Positions 6,610-13,286 of a stretch of 18,538 nucleotides of DNA are shown one piece after another (position 1 is the stretch's first letter; each line of letters starts with the position of its first letter). The stretch lies in assembly GCF_039062465.1 (NCBI RefSeq), contig NZ_JBCLNF010000017.1:1-18538 (forward strand), read 5' to 3'. The DNA comes from Parolsenella sp958406235 (lineage in GTDB: Bacteria; Actinomycetota; Coriobacteriia; Coriobacteriales; Atopobiaceae). Position numbers and translations under genes: made by a program. The notes under the pieces are model-generated. The model had not been told where the DNA came from. It searched no databases and was given only the letters and a program-made list of their open reading frames with translations.

Positions 6610-8169
6610 CTACTCCTGACGATAGGTGGTCAGGAAGTCGGCGAGGTCATCCATGCACTCGGCCAGAACCTCGATGCGCGGCAGATAGACGATACGGAAG
6701 TGATCGGGCTCGTCCCAGTTGAAGCCGCCGCCGCGCGTGATCAGAATCTTCTTGTCATGGAGAAGGTCGAGCGCGAACTGCTCGTCATCCGTGATATTGA
6801 ACTTTTTCACGTCGATCTTCGGGAAGATGTAGAACGCCGCCTTGGGCTTCACGGCCGTGATGCCGTCGATCTCGTTGAGCGCGCGCCAAATGAAGTCGCG
6901 CTGATCGCAGACACGGCCGCCCGGACGCACGTACGTCTCGACGCTCTGGTATCCGCCAAGCGCCGTCTGCACGATGGACTGCGCCGGCACGTTCGAGCAA
7001 AGGCGCATGTTAGAGAGCATGTTCACGCCCAGGATGAAGTCGCTCATGCAGCGAAGGTTGCCAGACAGAATCATCCAACCGATACGGTAGCCCGCGATCA
7101 TGTGGCTCTTCGAAAGGCCGGAGAAGGTCACGCACGGTAGGTCCGGAGCAAGCGACGCGATGGAAGTGTGCTCAACGCCGTCCATGCACAGACGGTCATA
7201 GATCTCGTCCGAGAAGATCATGAGCTGGTGACGGCGGGCGACATCAACGATTTCCTCGAGCACCTCGCGCGAATAGACGGCGCCGGTGGGGTTGTTCGGG
7301 TTAATGATGACAATGGCCTTGGTACGGCTCGTGACCTTGGACTCCATGTCGGCGATGTCCGGCATCCACTCGGCCTGCTCGTCGCAGATGTAGTGAACGG
7401 GATTGCCGCCGGCAAGCGTGGCACAGGCGGTCCACAGCGGATAGTCGGGGCTGGGGATGAGGACCTCGTCACCGTCATCAAGCAGGGCGTGCATGGACAG
7501 CTGGATGAGCTCGGAAACGCCGTTGCCGGTGTAGATGTGCTCCATGTCCACGTTGGGCAGATGCTTGAGCTGCGCATACTGCATGATCGCCTTGCGGGCG
7601 GAGAACAGGCCGCGCGAGTCAGAGTAGCCCTCGCACTCGGTGAGCTGCTGGCGCATGTCCTTCACGACCTCGTCGGGCGTGCGGAAGCCGAACGGCGCCG
7701 GGTTGCCGATGTTGAGCTTGAGAATTCGCTCGCCCTCCGCCTCCATGCGTGCCGCCTCGTCAACGACCGGGCCACGAACGTCATAGAGCACGTTGTCGAG
7801 CTTGTTGGACTTCTTGAACTGGCGCATGAGGATGCTCCCTTTATTTGAAATCTGCTGGTCAGATGTAGCGTTCGAGGTATAAGCGGCCGTATGCCGCACG
7901 GTAGCTCGCGCAGTCGCCGCGTCAGAAGCGCCCGAGGGGCCACCAACGGCAGAAGTGCCGTCGAGCCAAGCTGGACTCACGCCGAGAAGGTCAGCGACAA
8001 GGGTAAGAGTGGCGAGGCGCGGAGTGACCTTACCGGAGACATATTGGCTGACCTGACTCTTTCCCAGCTTCGAGCCGCGCTCGCCAGCAAGGCGCACGAG
8101 GTCCGCCTGCTTGAGTCCGGCCACGTCCATCGCCTGTCTAAGGCGTTCCGAGAACTTCTCCCGACCCAT
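6610..8169 (-). CDS. alaA: XRE-family DNA-binding domain fused to AlaA-type alanine aminotransferase
   Basis: A 519-residue open frame without a stop between its two parts. Residues 1-71 form a Cro/C1-type helix-turn-helix domain (helices around 19-46, with SQVSQYVSGK as the recognition segment). Residues 72-114 are an Ala/Ser/Thr-rich linker. Residues 115-519 are a 405-residue PLP fold type I aminotransferase, the same length as E. coli AlaA and very close to it (GNPAPFGF, NPNNPTGAVYS, SDEIYD, GLSKSH). The PLP lysine is K240 of the enzyme part (K354 of the fusion); D207, Y210 and R378 fit the cofactor and carboxylate sites. AlaA makes alanine from pyruvate and glutamate. The ATG at 8169 has GGAGG both 3 and 11 bases upstream. 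A second good ribosome binding site precedes the internal ATG at 7827, so both a fusion and a free enzyme may be made. Four AGTTCAATT boxes upstream suggest autoregulation. The enzyme identity is firm; the fusion's role is inferred. Confidence 0.9.
   Translation of the reverse strand: MGREKFSERLRQAMDVAGLKQADLVRLAGERGSKLGKSQVSQYVSGKVTPRLATLTLVADLLGVSPAWLDGTSAVGGPSGASDAATARATVRHTAAYTSNATSDQQISNKGSILMRQFKKSNKLDNVLYDVRGPVVDEAARMEAEGERILKLNIGNPAPFGFRTPDEVVKDMRQQLTECEGYSDSRGLFSARKAIMQYAQLKHLPNVDMEHIYTGNGVSELIQLSMHALLDDGDEVLIPSPDYPLWTACATLAGGNPVHYICDEQAEWMPDIADMESKVTSRTKAIVIINPNNPTGAVYSREVLEEIVDVARRHQLMIFSDEIYDRLCMDGVEHTSIASLAPDLPCVTFSGLSKSHMIAGYRIGWMILSGNLRCMSDFILGVNMLSNMRLCSNVPAQSIVQTALGGYQSVETYVRPGGRVCDQRDFIWRALNEIDGITAVKPKAAFYIFPKIDVKKFNITDDEQFALDLLHDKKILITRGGGFNWDEPDHFRIVYLPRIEVLAECMDDLADFLTTYRQE
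7825..7841 (-). promoter_or_regulatory. Internal ribosome binding site and ATG of the AlaA part
   Basis: The minus strand has AAGGGAG (plus 7835-7841), seven bases, then ATG (7825-7827). The ATG opens exactly at the residue where the E. coli AlaA homology begins, giving a 405-residue enzyme. This is a better-spaced site than the one before the fusion start at 8169 and suggests nested translation from one mRNA. Confidence 0.7.
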
Positions 8170-8280
8170 GATCCTCCAAGCCTCCTTGCCGCCAGACCTT
8201 GCTCCCGGGCCTCGGCTTGCCGTCGAGCCTTGCGCCCAGGCCTCAGCTTGCCACGGGCCCAACCTGCTTTCGAACGCATA

Positions 8281-8371
8281 AGTTCAATTTTGTATGCGCT
8301 GTAGCACTGAAATTGAACTATATGCATCATTAGTTCAATTTCTCGGTAATACTAGCACATTGAATTGAACT
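8281..8371. promoter_or_regulatory. Four AGTTCAATT boxes in two inverted pairs
   Basis: AGTTCAATT occurs at 8281-8289 and 8332-8340 on the plus strand and at 8311-8319 and 8363-8371 on the minus strand. Each pair spans 39-40 bases with about 21-22 bases between the boxes, and the two pairs are offset by 51-52 bases, close to five helical turns. The stretch is AT-rich in GC-rich surroundings and lies 110-200 bases before the XRE-AlaA start, where the promoter should be. It is the obvious candidate operator for the XRE domain encoded next to it. I could not fix a single -35/-10 pair. Confidence 0.7.
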
Positions 8372-8564
8372 TCCTTCTCCCATTCCGCATGTGCACGGAC
8401 TTTCGGCAGTCATGTCTGCCTCAACGGAAGCATCGCGCTAGCCAGGCCCGCGCGGAGACCCCCGCGACCACCTCGCGCCCGCACATGACCAGCCCAGGCC
8501 ACGTCACGGCAGCGCATGTGGTTTCAGACACTCCACGTCGCCTCGGGTCACACCCGCCAAACAG

Positions 8565-8593
8565 AAAAGGGACGGCCCCAAAGGAACCGTCCC
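8565..8593 (-). terminator. Intrinsic terminator of the deformylase-like gene
   Basis: On the minus strand GGGACGG (plus 8587-8593) pairs with CCGTCCC (plus 8569-8575) around an 11-base loop and is followed by TTTT. It lies about 50 bases past the stop at 8645. Between here and the box array at 8281-8371 I see no gene. Confidence 0.8.
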
Positions 8594-8644
8594 CTCGTCA
8601 TCATCTGCGCGGTCAGCGCGCCCGACGCCAGACCTACCTACCAG

Positions 8645-9061
8645 TTAGACCAGCTTGCCAGCACAGTGGTCAACGCCATGCTGGACAACCTCGGCGACCC
8701 AACCGGTGAGCTTGCGCGTGCGGGACTCGAACTTGCCGTCGACCAGGGCGTCAAACTGGACGCGAATCAGCTGGAAACGCTGGACCACGGTCTCGCGATC
8801 GAGCGAGAGACAACCCTCGCTGACCTTGTACGGCACCATCGTGGCAACAATCTTGGGGTTATACATAACCTGCGGACCATGGGCACCAAGGAAGGCGATG
8901 ATGGCCTTGGTCGAGCCAATCTGGTTGGCAGCGAGGCCAGCGCAATCCTCATTGGCGGCCATGGTATCGAGCAGGTCCTGGGCAACATCCGCATCCTCGG
9001 GAGTAGCGGGCTCCGCCGGCTTGGAGAGGAACTCCTCGTCCTTCACGATGTCCTTTATCAT
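8645..9061 (-). CDS. Peptide deformylase-like protein lacking the catalytic Glu
   Basis: A 138-residue protein of the short peptide deformylase type found in Firmicutes and relatives. Deformylases remove the formyl group from new N-terminal Met. Motif 1 is GLAANQIG at residues 42-49, motif 2 EGCLSL at 82-87, and motif 3 reads QHGVDHC where the family has HExxH. Metal ligands C84, H128 and H132 are kept, but residue 129, the catalytic Glu, is Gly (codon GGC at plus 8675-8677). A Glu codon would need two base changes, so a single sequencing error does not explain it. Length and all other motifs are normal. Start at 9061: AAAGGGAA lies a few bases upstream. The gene has its own terminator and stands alone. 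It may be an inactive paralogue with a binding or regulatory role, or use other chemistry; a genuine def should exist elsewhere. Confidence 0.85.
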   Translation of the reverse strand: MIKDIVKDEEFLSKPAEPATPEDADVAQDLLDTMAANEDCAGLAANQIGSTKAIIAFLGAHGPQVMYNPKIVATMVPYKVSEGCLSLDRETVVQRFQLIRVQFDALVDGKFESRTRKLTGWVAEVVQHGVDHCAGKLV

Positions 9062-9284
9062 GTGGTTCCCTTTCATCGAAGCGCGCGGCCCGTCCCCGCG
9101 GGCAAACGCGGCCTTTTCATCCTCACGATGATACGGGATTACCCGCCTGTGCGGCAGCGGCAGCATCTCCCTTCATCCCACGCGCACTAGGTGCGATCGT
9201 TTCAGCGCTCTTGGACGTACCGGAGCGGGCAGGCTGCCCCAGGCGCGGCCCCGCAGAAGGTCCAATTCCTCGCGAACAGCACGT

Positions 9285-9938
9285 CTATCCCAGGCGCACC
9301 AGGTTCAAGCTGTCGAAATACGCCCCGTCAATTCCGATGGTCTCTCGCAAAAGATCGAGGTAAAAGCTACCCGTGACGCAGTCGATGTCCGTCGGCCTAT
9401 CCCTGAGGCTCGGGTCCGCATCCGGCGCACGGTCATAGAACTTCACGCCCCCAACGCAGGCCCACGAGCCGTTCACCAGCGCAATCCGAGTCCCCAGAAG
9501 TCCCCTCTTCCATTTGTGGCGCGTTGCCGCATCGGGGCAGCACAGCTCGAGCTCATCTCCCGAATTCACATCTCGCACGCGAACCGTTCCCTCCCTCGGG
9601 TTCTTCTCCCCCAAGGCAAACTGGGAGAAGCGCTGCGTTCGCGCCACTTGCTCGATGCGCCCCGCTCGGCTTTCCGACACCATGCCTGACGGCATCATCG
9701 CGTAGAGCTCTATGGGCGTATGCAGGCCGTCAATGGGATACTCGAACAGCAGCCACTCCGTATAGGCGAGACTCGTCTGCTCGAGAAGCGGCTCCGGCGG
9801 GCTCTCCAGATACTCCGCCGCGGGCATCACGAGGTACTCGAACAAGAGTCGTGAGGTCTCGAAATACGGGGCGTCCCTATCCGCCCAACGCTCAAACACA
9901 TCTGCGACGTCCTCCTGGACCAGATCATACGTGCTCAT
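9285..9938 (-). CDS. Unrecognised 217-residue protein
   Basis: No family recognised. The protein is acidic in its first half and soluble by composition: no signal peptide and no membrane segment. The first 80 residues look helical, with aromatic-rich stretches (FETSRLLFEYLV, AYTEWLLFEYP). The middle (about residues 95-165) has alternating strands and a cysteine pair in LELCCPD, then a Lys/Arg-rich KWKRG. The last part contains an acidic DIDCVTGSFYLDLL stretch. The ATG at 9938 has GGAGG three bases upstream, a short spacing; the frame stays open another 36 codons but without a better site. Codon use matches the neighbours, so it appears to be a real resident gene. It stands between the deformylase-like gene (224 bases downstream) and a 570-base gap. 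Confidence 0.7.
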   Translation of the reverse strand: MSTYDLVQEDVADVFERWADRDAPYFETSRLLFEYLVMPAAEYLESPPEPLLEQTSLAYTEWLLFEYPIDGLHTPIELYAMMPSGMVSESRAGRIEQVARTQRFSQFALGEKNPREGTVRVRDVNSGDELELCCPDAATRHKWKRGLLGTRIALVNGSWACVGGVKFYDRAPDADPSLRDRPTDIDCVTGSFYLDLLRETIGIDGAYFDSLNLVRLG

Positions 9939-10445
9939 ATTCCTCCCTTCGAATGAAGCGGAGGGCATGCGCGCCACCATGAACGCACGGCCTCCGCTCA
10001 TCCCGAGGGTACGGGGAAAAGGAGGGCTCGAAGGCCTCTGCGCCAAGAAAGTCCCACGCGCTCAAACTCGTATCAGACACGTTCCAAACCAGAAAACGCA
10101 AAAACATGCCAAGACGCGTCAAACAAACACCAACACCGCAGGTACGAGCCTCGTGTCTGGTGTTGAAAACTCTCAAGCACTCGCAGAAAAAAGTTGACCG
10201 CGCAGAGCAAAATGAGCTACGGAACATCATGCAAAGAGCTGCACGCGCTCGGCGCATGGCGGGGCTCACGCACGAAACAAACAGCCCCACCCGCGACGCA
10301 AATAGTCACGCGCTCGCGGATAGCTCGCTCGTGATGCAAGACGAGGCCCACTCGCGTCACAAGCATCCGCCCGCTCGCGAATAGACCGCCCGCGTCGCAA
10401 GCAACCGCACGCCCGCGGCGCAAGGTGGAAGCTCGCATCCGATAC
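9939..10445. other. Long gene-poor gap with degenerate repeats
   Basis: About 500 bases with no supportable gene on either strand; the short open frames lack ribosome binding sites and motifs. AACACCA (near 10128) and TGGTGTT (near 10163) can form a long-loop hairpin. From about 10290 to 10430 the plus strand is C-rich and made of loosely repeated phrases such as GCTCGCGGATAG and GCTCGCGAATAG, and CGCGTCACAAGC and CGCGTCGCAAGC. A promoter for the 9285-9938 gene should lie near 9950-10100 but I cannot fix one. Confidence 0.5.
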
Positions 10446-10474
10446 AAAAAAGCGGCCCGCGCTCGACGGGCCGC
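10446..10474 (-). terminator. Intrinsic terminator of the amidohydrolase gene
   Basis: On the minus strand GCGGCCCG (plus 10467-10474) pairs with CGGGCCGC (plus 10452-10459) around a seven-base loop, followed by six T (plus 10446-10451). It lies about 40 bases past the amidohydrolase stop. This is a textbook rho-independent terminator. Confidence 0.93.
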
Positions 10475-10515
10475 CTTATCAACCCACGGCTACACCACGG
10501 GCAATCGCTGAGAAC

Positions 10516-11850
10516 CTAGTGCTCAACAGGCTGGTCGAGAATCCAGTCAAGTTCCCGATCAAGCTCGGCAATGTGCTTGACCTTGAGCTTATCCGCAAGC
10601 CTGCCGCGAGCCATCACGTGCAACGGGGCGCGCAGAGCCGAAAGGTCGACGAGAGGATCGCCTGCGACGGCGAGAAGATCGGCGTCCTTGCCCACCTCGA
10701 CGGTGCCCGTCACGTCACCAAGACCCAAAAGCCCAGCATTGACCTGCGTTGCCGTGTGAAGCGCGAAGGCATTGGAGACGCCGGCATACTTGGCGAAGTA
10801 GGCAACCTCGCGCCACATGTCATATTGCGTGACGTATGGGCAGCTCGAATCCGTACCAAGGCCAACGGGAATGCCGGCCTCCAGCGCCTCGCGAGCGCTG
10901 TTGATGATGCCGTTGCAGACGATGTCGCCGTTGATCTTCTGCACTTCCGTCGAGTGCGTCTTCTCGGGCGCAAGCAGGACAAAGGGCAGTGCCGGCGAGA
11001 TTGTGCAGGTGACAGACGCCGGGCGGCCCGTCAGCTGCGTCCCGGCAGCCCCCTTATAGAGCTCGCGAATTTCATCGTCCATCTCGGCACCGTGCTCGAT
11101 GGTGTCAACGCCGGCAGCAAGAGCCACACGCACGCCCTCGCTGCTCTCAACGTGTGCCATGACGGGAAGGCCCAGTTCGTGAGCCGCCTTGCAACTCGCC
11201 GCCGCAATCTCGGGAGACATGCGCAGCACGCCGGGCTCACCCGGTTCGGTGGCGTCAAATACGCCACCCGTCACGAAGAGCTTGATTACGTCGGCGCCAT
11301 GCGCGGCGATGTCATGCACCTGCCGGGCAGCCTGCTCGGGAGTATCCGCCACCATGGCGAAGAGGCCGGCGCCGTGGCCGCCCGGAACGGTAACGCCCGT
11401 ACCGGGAGCGACAATGCGAGGACCAACGTAGCGACCAGCCTCGATAGCGTCGCGAACGGCGATGTCTGCAAAGAGCGGGTCTCCGGCGCCGCGCACCGTG
11501 GTGACGCCGCTGGCAAGCTGCTGCTGCGCAGAACCCTTGATGATGCGGCGCAAAATCGCGCGACCCACCGGATTGTCCAGCTTCGACATGAGACTGCCAG
11601 CATCTCCCGAGCTCACAGGCTTGCCAGAGCCGCAAAAATGCACATGCATGTTGATGAGGCCAGGCAACAAAAACGCGCCATCGAGATCGATCGTTTTCGC
11701 ACCCTCGGCAACACGAGCCACGGCGGATGGCTCGATGCGGGCGATTTTGCCACCCTCGACCGTTACCGCCATACCACGCTGCGGCTCCATATGCTCGGTG
11801 CCATCAAGGACCGTCGCATTCAGGAATACCGTTACGTCGGATTTAGCCAT
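10516..11850 (-). CDS. Metal-dependent amidohydrolase (imidazolonepropionase/prolidase-like)
   Basis: A 444-residue cytoplasmic enzyme of the amidohydrolase superfamily with a TIM-barrel core and the usual small beta domain made from both ends. The metal site is readable: HVH at residues 69-71, K190 in VIKLFVTGG as the likely carboxylated lysine, H233, H253 in TIEHGAE, and D334 in GLGTDSS. The bridging lysine and overall order resemble the binuclear Xaa-Pro dipeptidase and imidazolonepropionase-like groups, which hydrolyse cyclic or acylated amino acid bonds. The substrate cannot be told from sequence. The start at 11850 is supported by AAGGGGAG three bases upstream and a full-length N-terminus. 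The gene is monocistronic, with a strong terminator and no same-strand partner nearby. No signal peptide is present. Confidence 0.88.
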   Translation of the reverse strand: MAKSDVTVFLNATVLDGTEHMEPQRGMAVTVEGGKIARIEPSAVARVAEGAKTIDLDGAFLLPGLINMHVHFCGSGKPVSSGDAGSLMSKLDNPVGRAILRRIIKGSAQQQLASGVTTVRGAGDPLFADIAVRDAIEAGRYVGPRIVAPGTGVTVPGGHGAGLFAMVADTPEQAARQVHDIAAHGADVIKLFVTGGVFDATEPGEPGVLRMSPEIAAASCKAAHELGLPVMAHVESSEGVRVALAAGVDTIEHGAEMDDEIRELYKGAAGTQLTGRPASVTCTISPALPFVLLAPEKTHSTEVQKINGDIVCNGIINSAREALEAGIPVGLGTDSSCPYVTQYDMWREVAYFAKYAGVSNAFALHTATQVNAGLLGLGDVTGTVEVGKDADLLAVAGDPLVDLSALRAPLHVMARGRLADKLKVKHIAELDRELDWILDQPVEH

Positions 11851-11885
11851 TAGCTCCCCTTCTTCCGCTTCCGTGAAGACAAGCC

Positions 11886-11898
11886 TACATGTTATGTA
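11886..11898. promoter_or_regulatory. Inverted repeat upstream of the amidohydrolase
   Basis: TACAT-GTT-ATGTA is a perfect 5-base inverted repeat around a three-base centre, about 36-48 bases before the amidohydrolase start codon. It sits where the -10 region or an operator could be. The short arms leave chance as a real option. Confidence 0.3.
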
Positions 11899-11958
11899 AA
11901 GAGCACGTGCCGCCCACTCGACAGGAGGCCGCGCACCCTACGCGAACGGAAGGCCAGC

Positions 11959-11993
11959 AAAGGTGACAAAGGGACTGTCCCCTTGTCACCTTT
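11959..11993 (-). terminator. Long stem-loop past rsmJ, terminator-like intergenic repeat
   Basis: AAAGGTGACAAAGGG (11959-11973) pairs with CCCCTTGTCACCTTT (11979-11993) with one mismatch, around a five-base loop (ACTGT). It lies about 45 bases past the rsmJ stop. On the minus strand it is followed by GCTGG, so the only T bases belong to the stem. A second palindrome, CCTTTCGAAAGG (11989-12000), overlaps its end. Stem-loops with GACA-GGG-ACAGT-CCC-TTGTC wording recur between genes in related genomes as I recall, so it may be a dispersed element that also ends transcription. Confidence 0.5.
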
Positions 11994-12036
11994 CGAAAGG
12001 GGTTGCCCCCTCCCTTGCGGGTTTTACGGACGTGCG

Positions 12037-12744
12037 CTATGCCGGCACGATGACGTCATACCTAACCGCCTTGCCGGAGATGCTGTGGCTCGGGCGAACC
12101 CCGGCCAGCACCGGCGCCTTAATCGGCCGCTTGACGACGATCTTTCGCGGGCGCGCGGCCAACGCCGCGTCCATGAGGGAAGCCTCGTCCGCACAGGGAG
12201 ACTCAAGCCGATGCAAGAGCTGGAACTTCTTCTTCACCGCGGCGCTCTTCGTGCGCGCCGGGAACATCGGATCGAGATAGACCACGTCGGGCGCCTCCGT
12301 AAGCGAGGGGAGGATCTCGATGGAATCGCCCTCAACGAGGCTCATGCGCCCCACGATGCCCGACAACTCGGGATCATCCACCGCGCGCCTGAGCCCGTCG
12401 GCAAGGAGCGCGGCGATAACGGGATCGCCCTCGCACATCGTCACGGAAAAGCCGACAGCGGCGAGCAGCAACGAATCCTCGCCCAGGCCCGCCGTCGCAT
12501 CAAAGACGCGAATCCCCTCAACGCCGCGCACGCGCACGGCCTTTACGAGAAGCTCGCGACCAAGGCGGTCGGGACGCAGGCGCGGAAGCATCTCGCGGAA
12601 GTCCTCCGCGAGCTCCATCCCGTCCGCCATAAGCGTGAGCCGCCCGTCAACGAGGCGAAGCTCAACCCCCTCGGGAAGCGTCAAGCCCATCTCGCCCGGC
12701 GCCACGGTGCCCGCCATCTCATTCATCACGCTGTCCACGCTCAC
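12037..12744 (-). CDS. rsmJ: 16S rRNA (guanine-N2)-methyltransferase RsmJ
   Basis: A 235-residue class I SAM-dependent methyltransferase that in E. coli makes m2G1516 in 16S rRNA. The match to RsmJ is direct: LGRELLVKAV at 61-70, the SAM-binding loop DATAGLGED at 82-90, YLDPMFP at 156-162 as the catalytic motif IV, KSAAVKKK at 166-173 and VVKRP at 203-207. The length is close to the E. coli protein. The start is GTG at 12744, sharing four bases (GTGA) with the stop of the preceding gene, which suggests coupled translation. An ATG at 12726 is the alternative. It is the last gene of the probable bile salt hydrolase operon, an unexpected setting for an rRNA modification enzyme. Confidence 0.93.
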   Translation of the reverse strand: MSVDSVMNEMAGTVAPGEMGLTLPEGVELRLVDGRLTLMADGMELAEDFREMLPRLRPDRLGRELLVKAVRVRGVEGIRVFDATAGLGEDSLLLAAVGFSVTMCEGDPVIAALLADGLRRAVDDPELSGIVGRMSLVEGDSIEILPSLTEAPDVVYLDPMFPARTKSAAVKKKFQLLHRLESPCADEASLMDAALAARPRKIVVKRPIKAPVLAGVRPSHSISGKAVRYDVIVPA

Positions 12745-13286
12745 TGTCGTCCAAAATAGTCGAGGTCAGAAATGAAGTAGGTGCGAATATACCCCTTCGT
12801 CGAAACGACGACGAGCTCGCCCGTCTCCTCAAGATAGTAGATATCGTCACCGTCCGCCTCCTCCTTATGGAGGACGGCATCATTCGCCACCACGGCATTG
12901 GCTGCGGCGACATATTCCGACTCCGTAGAACACCCGACCTCTGCTCCATGCTTCCCGAAGTGCGAGGAGAGTCGATCCGCCCTGCGGAAACGCAACTCGC
13001 CCGCCCGCGCAGCCTGGACCTGACTCGCAGGGGCATCCGTCAGTTGGTCCGCAACGGACGAGGGCAACGCGGTAGACGCGATTTCCGTCCTCGCGACCGC
13101 GTTGGGCCATATGCCCGAGCCGCCAAGCCTCGAGCCTCCGCCAACGCCCGCAACGGAAAGCAGTGCGGCAACCGCAAGGGCGAGCAGGCTCACGAGAGCC
13201 TTTATGCGAGGCGACGTCCGCCCGCCTCCCCCATTCGATCCACCCACGCCCCGAAAGGCGCCCGGCCCAGCGCCGCGCTTAACCAT
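12741..13286 (-). CDS. Membrane-anchored protein with HF-KHG C-terminal domain, possible toxin-like nuclease
   Basis: A 181-residue protein. Residues 1-27 are Gly/Arg-rich, residues 28-50 form one hydrophobic membrane segment, residues 51-96 are an Ala/Ser-rich spacer, and residues 97-181 are a compact domain. This domain starts FRRADRLSSHFGKHG and contains the signatures EYVAAANAVV, DGDDIYYLEE and VVVSTKGYIRTYF, ending DYFGRQ. I recall domains of this wording at the C-termini of secreted and polymorphic-toxin-like proteins, with an RNase (BECR-like) fold suspected; H109 and H113 would be candidate active residues. That link is inference and unproven. The N-terminal positive charge and single segment predict the domain outside the cell. 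The ATG at 13286 overlaps the stop of the bile salt hydrolase gene by eight bases; the frame is open 18 codons further but without a ribosome binding site. No immunity-type gene is evident next to it, since rsmJ follows directly. Confidence 0.72.
   Translation of the reverse strand: MVKRGAGPGAFRGVGGSNGGGGRTSPRIKALVSLLALAVAALLSVAGVGGGSRLGGSGIWPNAVARTEIASTALPSSVADQLTDAPASQVQAARAGELRFRRADRLSSHFGKHGAEVGCSTESEYVAAANAVVANDAVLHKEEADGDDIYYLEETGELVVVSTKGYIRTYFISDLDYFGRQ

Noticed and set aside
8715..8745. tRNA T-arm look-alike (minus-strand GTTCGAGTCCC)
   Set aside because: It lies inside the deformylase-like coding frame (KFESRTRK). I see no acceptor stem, D-arm or anticodon arm around it.
10519..11853. 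444-codon plus-strand open frame opposite the amidohydrolase
   Set aside because: It mirrors the minus-strand gene almost exactly, has no ribosome binding site or protein motif, and is a codon-bias shadow of GC-rich coding DNA.
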